64,000 nt of DNA from Melastoma dodecandrum (GCA_029817715.1 JARUPY010000292.1:2138001-2202000), one strand, 5' to 3'. Numbered from the stretch's first letter, positions 17,355-26,948 are shown. Program-made: numbers and translations. The notes: generated from the letters alone by a model not told the origin.

Positions 17355-18833
17355 TCAGCGGCAGACGATCCCGACGACCGCCGGCGCGACCGCGCCCGGT
17401 CCATTGTCGCGGTGCGGCTTGGTCTCGGTGAGCCCCTGGGCGGCCAGGAACGCCGCGACGGCCTGCGCCGGCACAAGCGGCAGGCGCGTCGGCGGCACCA
17501 CGCCGGCGACCCGGCGCGGCACCGCCGGATAGCGGGCGACCAGTCCGACGAGCTGTCCGGACCGATCGAGCACCGGCGCGCCGGCCGAGCCCGGCTGAAG
17601 CGCGGCGATCAGGTCGCCGGCGCGCGTTTCGCCGGGCGCGGCCACGGTACCGTCAGCGCCGGCAGCGAGGGCGATCACGCTGTCCTCGGCGGGCACCGGC
17701 GTCACCCGCAAGGTGGGCCGGAGCGGGGCTGGAGCGCCCGGTGCATCGAGCAGCGCGAGCCCGGCGGGATCGGTGGCGAGCACCCGGGCCGATGCGGTGC
17801 CGATACGGGGCGCGGCGCACCCTTCCAGAACGGCAGAGGCGGTCAGCACCCGGCCCGGCGCCACCGTCAGGCCGGCCCCCGCAGCGGGCGGCGGGGCCAG
17901 GCTCGCCGCAGGGAGAGGCGACGCAGGCGGTTGCGCGGCGATCCGGACCGGGACCGTCGGGGCAGCGGGCGCGACACCCGCTCCGGCGGCAAGGCCGGCC
18001 GCCGGCCGAGGGCCTCCCGTCTCGGGAAACGGCACGAAGGCGTTCGCCACCGCGATCACTAGGCGATCGACCTCCGGCGCCAGGGATTTGTCGTAGCCGA
18101 ACAGGAAACCGCGCACGCCCGCCGGCCCGGCGGCGTAGCGGATGTAGGACAGGCCGGCCCCGGTCTCGGCGATGACCACCACGACGTCGGGCCGCCGCAG
18201 CTTGTAGGTCACCTTGCGGTTCGGCAGCGGCGCGACGGCCTTTTCGAACAGCGTGTCGAGGGTCTCGGTCTCCGGCGGATAGGCGCGGGTCTCCAGGGTC
18301 ACCCGCCCGTCCTGGCTCTGCCAGCGGGTGCCGGCCGGCAGGGCGGTGCGCTTCGCCAGCAGGCGCTCGGGGACGCCCATCAGGGCGCCGCTACCCGGAT
18401 CGACCGCGACGCGGAAGCGCGCCGCCGCCCGCGCCGCCGCGCCGGCCGCCAGCAGCGCCGCGCGGCCGCGCGGATCGAGGGGATCAGCCCCGCCGGACCG
18501 GGCCCGGTAGGCGCTGAGCGCCTCGAAGGTCCTGCGCCCGAACCCGCCCGATACGACGGCATTGAAGTCGCCGGTCCAGACGAAGGCCTCCTGGACCGCC
18601 TTGCGCTCGGCCTCGGGCAGGGCCTCGAAACCCGCCCGCGCGGCCTCGACGGCCGGATCGACCGGTGCGACGGCGGCGGGCGGGGGCTTCGGCCCGGCGC
18701 GCGGCGGAGCCGACCGATCCTGAGCCTGCGCGGCACCGGCGCAGAGCAGGATCGCGCACAGGAACGCCGCGTCGCAGAAACGCGGACGCGGGACCTCACG
18801 GAGCCCACCCCGCCAAGGCTCACCCGAATCCAT
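17355..18833 (-). CDS. Secreted protein with peptidoglycan-binding-like and trypsin-like domains
   Basis: This 492-residue protein has a signal peptide ending AGAAQA (about 38). Residues about 60-125 look like a peptidoglycan-binding-1-type helical domain (WTGDFNAVVSGGFGRRTFEA). A middle region (about 160-270) is unassigned. After a Pro/Ala-rich linker, residues about 320-490 form a degenerate trypsin-like fold: GLTVAPGRVLTASAVLEGC, DPAGLALLDA, LQPGSAGAPVLDRSGQLVGLV. In the family the motif GxSGxPV holds the serine nucleophile; here it is GSAGAPV, with Ala in the serine position, and the histidine segment reads LTASAV instead of LTAAHC. It may therefore be a pseudo-protease used for binding. 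It was named from fold pattern only. Confidence 0.7.
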   Translation of the reverse strand: MDSGEPWRGGLREVPRPRFCDAAFLCAILLCAGAAQAQDRSAPPRAGPKPPPAAVAPVDPAVEAARAGFEALPEAERKAVQEAFVWTGDFNAVVSGGFGRRTFEALSAYRARSGGADPLDPRGRAALLAAGAAARAAARFRVAVDPGSGALMGVPERLLAKRTALPAGTRWQSQDGRVTLETRAYPPETETLDTLFEKAVAPLPNRKVTYKLRRPDVVVVIAETGAGLSYIRYAAGPAGVRGFLFGYDKSLAPEVDRLVIAVANAFVPFPETGGPRPAAGLAAGAGVAPAAPTVPVRIAAQPPASPLPAASLAPPPAAGAGLTVAPGRVLTASAVLEGCAAPRIGTASARVLATDPAGLALLDAPGAPAPLRPTLRVTPVPAEDSVIALAAGADGTVAAPGETRAGDLIAALQPGSAGAPVLDRSGQLVGLVARYPAVPRRVAGVVPPTRLPLVPAQAVAAFLAAQGLTETKPHRDNGPGAVAPAVVGIVCR

Positions 18834-19039
18834 GAGGGCACTCCACCAACTCGGCCCGATCCTGGCAGAGCCATCCGCGGCAGACCAGTCGAAACCGCCG
18901 CATCGGATCGCGGCCGGGGCGTCGTGCGTCGGCGCCCGCGATGCGCTAAGGGGCGGACGATCCGGCCTGGGCGGCGGCCGGATCGACGCATCGGCCCTCC
19001 GGCCACGCGATGCCGCCACGGTTCGACGCGGAGCCCGGC

Positions 19040-19216
19040 ATGACCGACGCGAGCAACACCTTCAAGAAGGCGCCCAAGCGCAAGCCCGCCAAGGGCAAGA
19101 GCGTCAGCGTCTCCCCCGAGATGCGGCAGGCCTATGCCGCGCTGATCCAAGAGCGCGCCGAGAAGCAGGAGACCTATGGCCGCCACCTGCCGCAGGACGA
19201 GACGCGGCGGCGGTAG
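19040..19216 (+). CDS. Small basic hypothetical protein
   Basis: This 58-residue protein starts MTDASNTFKKAPKRKPAKGK and continues with a helix (SPEMRQAYAALIQERAEKQ) and a basic end. GGAG lies 6 nt before the ATG. The strong positive charge (Lys/Arg-rich ends) would suit nucleic acid or ribosome binding, but nothing specific can be recognised. It is divergent from the secreted trypsin-like protein. Coding pattern and ribosome site support a real gene. Confidence 0.5.
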   Translation: MTDASNTFKKAPKRKPAKGKSVSVSPEMRQAYAALIQERAEKQETYGRHLPQDETRRR

Positions 19217-19508
19217 GGGACCCGGCTGCGGCGCCGGCGCGCGCATCCACGCGCCGCGACCGAAGCCGATCACCGCGCCGCCCTTTTGCCGGGCGCATAC
19301 AGCGCCAGCGGAATGGGACCCGGGATCCAGCGCACGACGTCGCGAAGCGTCATCGTTCGGTGCCGCTCCGCGGCGCGTCCCGTACTGGGTCCCGGATCAC
19401 CTCCACTGGGTTCCAGGCGTCCGGGAAAGGGCTTCGCGCTCCGGTCGCCGAGGGCCTTGAGGGGCGGCCTCGATCCGCATGCGGTGATGGTCTCCCGATG
19501 CGAACGGA
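19217..19508. other. Intergenic region with one tiny minus-strand ORF
   Basis: The only candidate is a 27-codon minus-strand ORF, 19270-19353, reading MTLRDVVRWIPGPIPLALYA and ending basic. It has a hydrophobic Pro-rich middle, but support for translation is weak. The rest shows no gene. Confidence 0.3.
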
Positions 19509-19883
19509 TCAGCGCTTGCGCACGAACTCGGTGCGCAGGACCAAGCCCTTGATGGTGTCGTGGCGGCAGTCGATCTCCTCCGGATCGTCCGTGAGGCGGA
19601 TCGACCGGATGACCGTGCCCTGCTTCAGGGTCTGGTTCGCGCCCTTGACCTTGAGGTCCTTGATCAGCGTGACGGAATCGCCGTCGGCGAGGAGGTTGCC
19701 CGACGCGTCGCGGACCTCGGCCCGAGCCGGTGCCGCGGCCGCCTGACCAGGCGGGAGCCACTCGCCGGTGGCCTCATCGTACACGTAAGTCTCGTCGTCG
19801 CCCGTCAAATCCCAAAACCCCCGGTTCGGATCGGGGCAGGGTCCGTCAGGATCTCTCAGGCCCGCATCCGCGCATCCCGCCAC
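19509..19883 (-). CDS. PhnA/YjdM C-terminal domain protein
   Basis: The C-terminal 75 residues match the PhnA (YjdM) domain well: VRDASGNLLADGDSVTLIKD, then LKVKGANQTLKQGTVIRSIRL and KGLVLRTEFVRKR, a small SH3-like beta barrel. Full-length YjdM has an N-terminal zinc ribbon with four cysteines; here the first 45 residues contain only C4 and C16 (counting from the GTG start) and read NRGFWDLTGDDETYVYDEAT, so the zinc ribbon is missing or altered. The start (GTG at 19883) is uncertain. The old name refers to alkylphosphonate use, but YjdM itself has no proven role in it. No phn genes are nearby. Confidence 0.72.
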   Translation of the reverse strand: MAGCADAGLRDPDGPCPDPNRGFWDLTGDDETYVYDEATGEWLPPGQAAAAPARAEVRDASGNLLADGDSVTLIKDLKVKGANQTLKQGTVIRSIRLTDDPEEIDCRHDTIKGLVLRTEFVRKR

Positions 19884-20017
19884 ACCGAACCGTTCACCGA
19901 TTCGGCGGGGGACGGCCGAGCTTAGCCGATCGGCCCGGCCCCGCGCGAGGGCGGCGGCCGAGGCTGCCGATTCACACCTCTGGGCCTGACACCACCGCTC
20001 TCAACAAGCTGATCTTT

Positions 20018-20135
20018 TCCCTCCCCCTTGCGGGGAGGGGCCAGGGGTGGGGGTGGTGCAGGATCGAGCGTCCCGGTGCCTTCTGCACCACCCCCACCTC
20101 CGGCTCCTCCCCACTAAGGGGGAGGAGAGTCCCCA
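20018..20135. repeat. GC-rich inverted intergenic repeat
   Basis: CCCTCCCCCTTGCGGGGAGGGG is followed by the arms GTGGGGGTGGTGCA (about 20046-20059) and TGCACCACCCCCAC (about 20085-20098), then CTCCCCACTAAGGGGGAGGAG. It looks related to the elements at 4990 and 45410. It is located after the ccr stop on the minus strand and may end ccr transcription. Confidence 0.6.
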
Positions 20136-20173
20136 ACGGCTCGCGATGCGAGCAGAGGAGCCGGGGAGGGCGC

Positions 20174-21089
20174 TTACCGCTTGAGCGGCCCGGCCTCGAT
20201 CACGTCCTCGACGGTCCGCAGGCCGGCGCGGGGCGCGTTGACCAGGCAGGCCATGTTGCCCGGCGGGTGCTGGTTCTTCCACATCTTGGTGTGGGCCTGG
20301 GGGATCTTGTCCCAGGGGAAGACCTCGCTCATGCACGGGTCGATCCGCCGGTCGAGCACGAACTGGTTCGCCGCCGAGGCCTGCTTCAGGTGGGCGAAGT
20401 GCGAGCCCTGGATCCGCTTCTGCCGCATCCAGACGTAGCGGGCGTCGAAGGTGATGTTGAAGCCGGTCGTGCCGGCGCAGAACACCACCATGCCGCCGCG
20501 CTTCACCACCAGCGCCGAGACCGGGAAGGTCGCCTCGCCCGGATGCTCGAACACGATGTCGACATCCTGCTTGCCGGTGATGTCCCAGATCGCCTTGCCG
20601 AACTTCCGCGCCTCCTTGGTCCAGGCGTGGAACTCCGGCGAGTTCACCTTCGGGAGCTGGCCCCAGCAGTCGAAGTCCTTGCGGTTGATCACGCCCTTGG
20701 CGCCGAGGCTCATCACGTAGTCGCGCTTCGACTCGTCCGAGATCACCGCGATGGCGTTGGCGCCGGAGGCCGCACAGAGCTGCACGCCGAACACGCCGAG
20801 GCCTCCGCTCGCACCCCAGATCAGCACGTTCTGGCCCGGCTTCACCGTGTGCGGCGCGTGGCCGAACAGCATGCGGTAGGCGGTGGCGAGGGTCAGCGTG
20901 TAGCAGGCCGCCTCCTCCCAGGTGAGGTGCTTGGGCCGCGTCATCAGCTGGCGGGACTGCACCCGGCAGAACTGCGCGAAGGAGCCGTCCCCGGTCTCGT
21001 AGCCCCAGATGCGCTGCGAGGGCGAGAGCATCGGGTCGCCGCCGTTGCACTCCTCGTCGTCGCCGTCGTCCTGGTTGCAGTGGACGATG

Positions 21090-21122
<33 letters not shown>

Positions 21123-21460
21123 GAGCCGACCTTCCAGACGATGCCGGAGGCGTCGGAGCCCGCGATGTGGTACTCGCCCTTGTGGACGTCGAACGGCGAG
21201 ATCGGCTCGCCGAGGCCGGCCCAGACGCCGTTGTAGTTGACGCCGGCGGCCATGACGTAGACCAGAACCTCGTCGTCGCCGATCTCCCAGACCGGCAGAA
21301 CCTCGAGCTGGTGGGACTGCTCCGGCGGCCCGTGGCGCTCGCGCCGGATCGCCCAGGCATACATCTTGGCCGGCACGTGACCGAGCGGCGGGATCTCACC
21401 CATCTCGTAGAGGTCCTTGACCTCCCCGCCCGTCGGACTGACCGCAGCGCTCGCCGCCAT
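20174..21460 (-). CDS. ccr: Crotonyl-CoA carboxylase/reductase
   Basis: Ccr is the key enzyme of the ethylmalonyl-CoA pathway: crotonyl-CoA + CO2 + NADPH gives ethylmalonyl-CoA, allowing growth on C1 and C2 compounds without isocitrate lyase. The 428-residue protein is an MDR-family reductase with the NADPH loop IWGASGGLGVFGVQLC (about 196-211). Residues around AAGVNYNGVWAGLG (Asn), IWGYETGDGSF (Tyr/Glu) and GSHFAHLKQASAANQF (His) fit the CO2-binding positions described for this enzyme. Start 21460 has GAGGAG 6 nt upstream. It is divergent from ecm, the enzyme two steps later, across 456 bp; shared control is likely. Confidence 0.95.
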
Positions 21461-21916
21461 CTCGCTCTCCTCTCGTCCCGCGTGGTTCTTGAAGGCCGCG
21501 GTTCTCCTTCGCGCTATAGCGGCGATGCGAAAGGCCTCCAAGTGGGTCGAAAGTCGAAACCCCGAGGTTTTCGGCGTGAAGAAGCCGCCCGCACAGGGCG
21601 GCCGTCTACGTATTCAAATTCGCCTTCCCGGGTGACCAAGTATTATTCGCCCGCCACCCCGTGGGTCACGAGGCCGAGACCTTCGCCTCCCCCCTGGCGG
21701 ACGATCAGGTAGACTTTATACCAGTTTGCGAAACAGGCTCGTCGGTGCGGGCACCCTCAAATCCCGTTGTCATCGCGCACAAGTTTTTTAAGGGCCGACG
21801 ACCGCGTGCGGGAGGCTCTTGCACTTCGGTCGCGGATGACGCGTGGCCAAGCCTTCGCTACGGTGCCGACAAGGCTGCGCTTCGGGCGCGGATAGAAAGA
21901 TCATACGGAGGCGAGG
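21461..21916. promoter_or_regulatory. Divergent ccr/ecm control region
   Basis: No gene is seen in 456 bp. Features worth noting: an imperfect palindrome CGAAACCCCGAGGTTTTCG at 21555-21573 near the ccr side, the 9-mer TTATACCAG at 21716-21724 (also before fdnG), and an AT-rich stretch AAGTTTTTTAAGG near 21781-21793. In Methylobacterium ccr is known to be controlled by the TetR-type activator CcrR; whether the palindrome is its site cannot be judged here. Base use in this gap is clearly more AT-rich than the flanks. Confidence 0.45.
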
Positions 21917-23959
21917 ATGGGCGCGCGTATCGCGGAGACCGGCGTCGACAAGTCTAGCCGCGACAAGCCCTGGATCATCCGCACCTATGCGGGTCACTCC
22001 ACCGCGGCGGAGTCGAACACGCTCTATCGCGGCAACCTCGCCAAGGGGCAGACCGGCCTGTCGGTGGCCTTCGACCTGCCGACCCAGACCGGGTACGACC
22101 CGGACCACGAGCTGTCGCGCGGCGAGGTCGGCAAGGTCGGCGTCTCGATCGCCCATCTCGGCGACATGCGGACCCTGTTCCAGGACATCCCGCTCGCCCA
22201 GATGAACACCTCGATGACGATCAACGCCACGGCCCCCTGGCTGCTGGCGCTCTACCTCGCGGTGGCCGAGGAGCAGGGCGCGCCGCTCGCCGCCCTCCAG
22301 GGCACGACCCAGAACGACATCATCAAGGAGTACCTGTCGCGCGGCACCTACGTGTTCCCGCCCGCGCCGAGCCTGCGGCTCACCAAGGACGTGATCCTGT
22401 TCACGACCAAGAACGTGCCGAAGTGGAACCCGATGAACGTCTGCTCCTACCATCTGCAGGAGGCGGGGGCGACGCCGGTCCAGGAGCTGTCCTACGCGCT
22501 GGCCATCGCGATCGCGGTGCTCGACACCGTGCGGGACGATCCCGAATTCGACGCCGAAAGCTTTTCCGACGTCTTCGGCCGGATCTCGTTCTTCGTGAAC
22601 GCCGGCCTGCGGTTCGTAACCGAGATCTGCAAGATGCGGGCGTTCTCGGAACTCTGGGACGAGATCGCCCAGGAGCGCTACGGCATCGACGATCCGAAGA
22701 AGCGCATCTTCCGGTACGGCGTGCAGGTGAACTCCCTGGGGCTCACCGAGCAGCAGCCCGAGAACAACGTCCACCGCATCCTGATCGAGATGCTGGCGGT
22801 GACGCTCTCCAAGCGCGCCCGCGCCCGCGCCGTGCAGCTGCCGGCCTGGAACGAGGCGCTCGGCCTGCCGCGGCCCTGGGACCAGCAATGGTCGATGCGG
22901 ATGCAGCAGATCCTGGCCTTCGAGACCGACCTTCTCGAATACGACGACATCTTCGACGGCAGCCACGTGATCGAGGCCAAGGTCGAGGCGCTGAAGGCGC
23001 AGACCCGGGCCGAGCTGGAGCGGATCGGCGGCATCGGCGGCGCGGTGGCGGCGGTCGAGACCGGGGCACTCAAGCGCGCGCTGGTGGAGTCGAACGCCCG
23101 CCGGATCTCCGCCATCGAGGCCGGCGAGCAGATCGTGGTCGGCGTCAACAAGTGGCAGCAGGGCGAGCCCTCGCCGCTCACCGCCGGGGAGGGGGCGATC
23201 TTCTCCGTCTCCGAGACCGTCGAGATGGAGGCGCAGGGTCGCATCCGCGAATGGCGCGGCCGGCGCGACGCGAGCGCGGTCGAACAGGCCCTCGACGCCC
23301 TGGAGCAGGCGGCGCGCTCCGGCGCCAACATCATGCCGCCCTCGATCGAGGCCGCGAAGGCCGGCGTCACGACGGGCGAGTGGGGCGCGCGCCTGCGGGC
23401 GGTGTTCGGCGAGTATCGGGCGCCCACCGGCGTCACCGTCGACACGGTCTCCTCCGGTGCGGCCGAGGATGCCAAGCTCCTGATCGCCGATCTCGGCACA
23501 CGGCTCGGCGAGACGCCGAAGCTTGTGGTCGGCAAGCCCGGCCTCGACGGCCATTCCAACGGCGCCGAGCAGATCGCGCTGCGCGCCCGGGATGTCGGCT
23601 TCGACGTCACCTACGACGGCATCCGCCAGACGCCGGCGGAGATCGTCGCCAAGGCGAAGGAGACCGGCGCCCACGTGGTCGGGCTGTCGATCCTGTCGGG
23701 GAGCCACGTGCCGCTGGTGCGCGAGGTCCGGGCCCAGATGCGCGAGGCGGGGCTCGACCACATTCCGGTGGTGGTCGGCGGCATCATCTCGCCCGAAGAC
23801 GAGCTGGTCCTGAAGAACATGGGCGTGCGCGCCGTCTACACGCCGAAGGACTACGCCATCGACCAGATCATGGTCGGGCTGGCCAAGGTGGTCGTGACGA
23901 GCCTGGAGCGTCGGGACGGCGCCACCGACAAGCCGCGCGTCGAAGCACAGGTGTACTGA
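21917..23959 (+). CDS. ecm: Ethylmalonyl-CoA mutase, B12-dependent (MeaA-type)
   Basis: This 680-residue enzyme converts (2R)-ethylmalonyl-CoA to methylsuccinyl-CoA in the ethylmalonyl-CoA pathway. The N-terminal barrel (about 15-510) carries mutase-family segments such as SVAFDLPTQTGYDPDHE and GTTQNDIIKEYLSRGTY. The C-terminal cobalamin domain (about 535-660) has the B12 motif D-x-H-x2-G in KPGLDGHSNGAEQIA, then SILSGSHVPLV and VVVGGIISPEDE. It is clearly in the methylmalonyl-CoA mutase family; closeness to ccr favours ethylmalonyl-CoA as substrate. GGAGGCGAGG directly precedes the ATG. Confidence 0.94.
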   Translation: MGARIAETGVDKSSRDKPWIIRTYAGHSTAAESNTLYRGNLAKGQTGLSVAFDLPTQTGYDPDHELSRGEVGKVGVSIAHLGDMRTLFQDIPLAQMNTSMTINATAPWLLALYLAVAEEQGAPLAALQGTTQNDIIKEYLSRGTYVFPPAPSLRLTKDVILFTTKNVPKWNPMNVCSYHLQEAGATPVQELSYALAIAIAVLDTVRDDPEFDAESFSDVFGRISFFVNAGLRFVTEICKMRAFSELWDEIAQERYGIDDPKKRIFRYGVQVNSLGLTEQQPENNVHRILIEMLAVTLSKRARARAVQLPAWNEALGLPRPWDQQWSMRMQQILAFETDLLEYDDIFDGSHVIEAKVEALKAQTRAELERIGGIGGAVAAVETGALKRALVESNARRISAIEAGEQIVVGVNKWQQGEPSPLTAGEGAIFSVSETVEMEAQGRIREWRGRRDASAVEQALDALEQAARSGANIMPPSIEAAKAGVTTGEWGARLRAVFGEYRAPTGVTVDTVSSGAAEDAKLLIADLGTRLGETPKLVVGKPGLDGHSNGAEQIALRARDVGFDVTYDGIRQTPAEIVAKAKETGAHVVGLSILSGSHVPLVREVRAQMREAGLDHIPVVVGGIISPEDELVLKNMGVRAVYTPKDYAIDQIMVGLAKVVVTSLERRDGATDKPRVEAQVY

Positions 23960-24081
23960 AAGAGGATTCCTGTTTTTCGGCACCGGACGCCAGCTCCGGA
24001 CGCGAAAATGGCGAAGGCGTTCTTTATCTCTCGATCACTCAGAGCGAAAGTGGTATTGTTAGACTTCTAAGCTTCAGATAT

Positions 24082-24132
24082 CCGGCGCATAGAACAGGTT
24101 TCATGACGCGTGAAACCTGTGCTATGCGCCGG
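24082..24132. terminator. 51-nt near-perfect hairpin between ecm and the chemoreceptor
   Basis: The arms CCGGCGCATAGAACAGGTTT-CA (24082-24103) and TG-AAACCTGTGCTATGCGCCGG (24111-24132) pair over 22 positions with one mismatch (A24093 against G24121), around a 7-nt loop TGACGCG. It lies 120 bp after the ecm stop and 49 bp before the chemoreceptor start. There is no T-run. It may terminate ecm transcription, act as an RNA structure upstream of the chemoreceptor, or be a small repeat element. Confidence 0.7.
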
Positions 24133-24181
24133 GCGCGTCGCGCAAAACCGATGCGATATTTCGAAGCGAGCTGTTGACGTC

Positions 24182-25861
24182 ATGCGCTCCAGCATTACGA
24201 TTGCCACCAAGCTCGGCCTCAGCTTGGCCGCTCTGGTCCTCCTCATCGTTGCGACCTACGTCCTGGCGCTGGCGGAATTGCGCAGCGTCAACACCACCGC
24301 GGCGGAGATGCGGGACGTCCGCCTGCCGGCGACGGATACGCTGGGGCGGATCGGCATCCTCGTCATGCAGTTGCGGGTCAATGGCGGCCGTCTGATCACG
24401 GCCGACACGGATGAACTCCGGACCGCCGTGAAGGCCAAGATCGACAAGCGCGAGCAGCAACTCGCCGAGAACTATGCCCGCTTCGAATCCCTGCCGCTCA
24501 CCCGGCCCGAGCGCGACAGCTTCGCCAGCCTGCGGCAGCATATGGCGGCCTATGATGCGGAGCAGGCCCGCGCCATGGGGATGGTCGCGGCGGGCGATGG
24601 TCCCGGCGGGCTGCACCACTTCAACGCGGCGATGTCCGACCGGATCAACGACGGCCTGACGGATTGGGACCGCTTGGTGGATCTGAACGCCGCCCGGAGC
24701 AAGGCGAGCGGCGTCGAACTCGAAGGGAGCTATGAGCGGGCCAACCTGTCGATGCTGTCGCTTGCCGCCATCGCCCTCGTGGTCGCGGCCGGCGCCACCG
24801 TGCTCGTCATGCGCGGCGTCAGCCGGCCCCTCAAGGCGATCACGCAGGCGACGCAGCGTCTGGCCGGCGGCGATACCGAGGGCGAAATTCCCGAGCAGCA
24901 ACGCAGCGACGAGATCGGCCAGCTGGCCGGGGCGGTCGTGATCTTCCGCGACAGCCTGATCCGGACCCGCACCCTCGAGGCCGCCTCGGCCCAGGCCCAG
25001 ATCGACAGCGAGCGCCGCGCGACCACGGCGGCGATGGCCGACGCCTTCGAGCAGACGGTCGGCACGATCGTCGGCGGCGTCTCCACCGCCGCCGGCGGGC
25101 TGGAGGCGACGGCCCGGTCCCTGACGGCGAGCGCGGCGAAAGCCTCCGGGCAGTGGAGCTCGGCCGCCTCCGCGGCGGGTGAGGCGGCTGCCAACGTCAG
25201 CACCGTGGCGGCGGCGGCCGAGGAGTTGGGCTCCGCCGTCCAGGAGATCGGCCGGCAGGTCAGCGGCTCGGCAGATCTCGCCCGGACGGCTGTGGCCGAG
25301 GCCACCGAAACGGTGGCGCTGGTGCAGGATCTGAGCGCCGCCGCCGCGACGGTGAGCGACGTGGTGGCGCTGATCTCCGGGATCGCGGCCCAGACCAACC
25401 TGCTGGCGCTCAACGCCACGATCGAGGCGGCGCGCGCCGGGGCCGCGGGCCGGGGCTTTGCGGTGGTGGCCTCGGAGGTGAAGGCCCTGGCCGAGCAGAC
25501 CGCCAAGGCGACCGAGGAGACCACAGGCCAGATCGGCCGGATCCAGAGTTCGACGGGGCGGGCGGCGAATGCGATCGACGGGATCGGGCGGCGCATCCGC
25601 GAGATCGACGGCGTGGCGACGAGCATCGCGGCGGCCGTGGAACAGCAGGGTGCCGCCACCCAGGAGATCGTCCGCAACGTCGCGCGGGCGGCAGCCGGCA
25701 CAAGCGCGGTCACGGGCACGATCGCGGGCCTCGCCCAGGCGGCCGAGGAGACCGGCGCGTCCGCCACCCAGGTGCTGGGCGCGGCCTCCGAGATGTCGCG
25801 CCAGTCCGAGCACCTCACCGTCGAAGTCGAGAACTTCCTCGCCACGGTACGAGCCGCGTGA
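24182..25861 (+). CDS. Methyl-accepting chemotaxis protein
   Basis: This 559-residue receptor has two membrane helices (about 11-31 and 188-208) around a periplasmic sensor of about 155 residues, probably a four-helix bundle. A HAMP domain follows (about 209-265; [17 protein letters not shown]), then the signalling domain (about 290-550) with the conserved hairpin tip [22 protein letters not shown]-terminal CheR/CheB pentapeptide is not seen. The start at 24182 was chosen because a charged Ser/Thr-rich cap then precedes the first helix; a weak ribosome site is present. A strong RNA hairpin lies just upstream. The ligand is unknown. A second, decayed chemoreceptor piece is at 38275-38487. Confidence 0.93.
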   Translation: MRSSITIATKLGLSLAALVLLIVATYVLALAELRSVNTTAAEMRDVRLPATDTLGRIGILVMQLRVNGGRLITADTDELRTAVKAKIDKREQQLAENYARFESLPLTRPERDSFASLRQHMAAYDAEQARAMGMVAAGDGPGGLHHFNAAMSDRINDGLTDWDRLVDLNAARSKASGVELEGSYERANLSMLSLAAIALVVAAGATVLVMRGVSRPLKAITQATQRLAGGDTEGEIPEQQRSDEIGQLAGAVVIFRDSLIRTRTLEAASAQAQIDSERRATTAAMADAFEQTVGTIVGGVSTAAGGLEATARSLTASAAKASGQWSSAASAAGEAAANVSTVAAAAEELGSAVQEIGRQVSGSADLARTAVAEATETVALVQDLSAAAATVSDVVALISGIAAQTNLLALNATIEAARAGAAGRGFAVVASEVKALAEQTAKATEETTGQIGRIQSSTGRAANAIDGIGRRIREIDGVATSIAAAVEQQGAATQEIVRNVARAAAGTSAVTGTIAGLAQAAEETGASATQVLGAASEMSRQSEHLTVEVENFLATVRAA

Positions 25862-25908
25862 GGCGGCGAGCCCTCACGATCGTCCGCGATATGGCGTAGG
25901 GCCGCGCC

Positions 25909-26948
25909 ATGCCGTCCGCCCAGCCCACGATTCTCCTCCTCGCCGTCCCGCTCGCCGCCGCCCTCTCGGCCGGGCTGATCCTGCGCCTGTTCCCGCTGCT
26001 GCAGCGCTACGCCCTGGCGCGGCCGAACGCCCGTTCCAGCCACACCGTGCCCACCCCGCAGGGCGGGGGTATCGCCGTGGTGACGGCGCTCGTCACCATC
26101 TCGGGCCTGTTCATCGCGGCCCCGGAAATCGCCGGCCGGCCGGACTGGATCTGGCTGGCCGGCTGCACCCTCGCCCTGGCGGTTCTGGGCGCCGTGGACG
26201 ACGTGCGGCCGCTCCCGGCCGGTCTTCGTCTCGTCGCGCAGGCCGTGGCGGTCGGCCTGCTGGTCTGGCACCTGGACGGCCGGCTGCTGCCTGGCTTGCC
26301 CCTCTTGGGCTGGAACGCGGCCTCGCCCTCGTCGCGGGTCTCTGGTTCGTGAACCTGACGAACTTCATGGACGGGCTCGACTGGATGATCGTGGCGGAGA
26401 TCGTCCCCGTCTCCGGCGCCCTGCTGCTGTTCGGTCTCGCCGGGTTCCTGCCGCCGCTGCCAACGCTGGTGGCGGCTAGCCTGCTCGGCGCGGTGCTGGG
26501 CTTCGCGCCGTTCAACCGGCCGGTCGCAAGGCTTTTCCTCGGGGATGTCGGGGCGCTGCCGATCGGGCTCGTCACCGCGTGGCTGCTCTGGCATCTAGCC
26601 GTGGCGGGCAGCCTCGCGGCCGCCGTGCTGCTGCCGCTGGTCTACCTGGCGGATTCGACGCTGACGCTCATCGCCCGGGCCGCCCGGAGGGAGCGGATCT
26701 GGGAGGCGCACCGGAGCCACTTCTACCAGCGCGCCACCGTGAACGGCCTCGGCGTCCCGGGCGTGGTGGGGCGGGTCTTCGCGGTCAATCTCGCCCTGGC
26801 GGCGCTGGCCGCCGCGACCTTGTTTTGGCCGTCCTGGCCGGTCACCCTCGCGGCGCTGGCGGCCGGGTTCGCCCTGGTCGCCGCCCTGCTCCGCCGCTTT
26901 GCCCGCGCCCCGGCGCCGGCCCCCGCCGAAGGTGCCGCCCACCCGTGA
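25909..26948 (+). pseudogene. WecA/MraY-like glycosyl-phosphate transferase, frame-shifted
   Basis: Two consecutive frames together give a polyprenyl-phosphate sugar-phosphotransferase of the WecA/TagO type, which starts O-antigen or capsule repeat units on undecaprenyl phosphate. Frame 1 (25909 to about 26310) carries LARPNARSSHTVPTPQGGG and VDDVRPLPAG; it ends at a TGA at 26350. The other frame (from about 26310 to 26948) carries FVNLTNFMDGLDWM, FLGDVGALPIG and EAHRSHFYQR, the remaining catalytic and binding motifs. The switch lies near 26300-26320 (GCCCCTCTTGGGCTGGAACG) and needs a one-base loss or two-base gain. It could be real decay or a sequencing error, since all motifs are intact on both sides. 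Its end overlaps the next gene's GTG by 4 nt. Confidence 0.82.

Noticed and set aside
20018..20135. CRISPR-like repeats in GC-rich intergenic palindromes
   Set aside because: The units are not regularly spaced, there are no spacers of equal length, and no cas gene is near.
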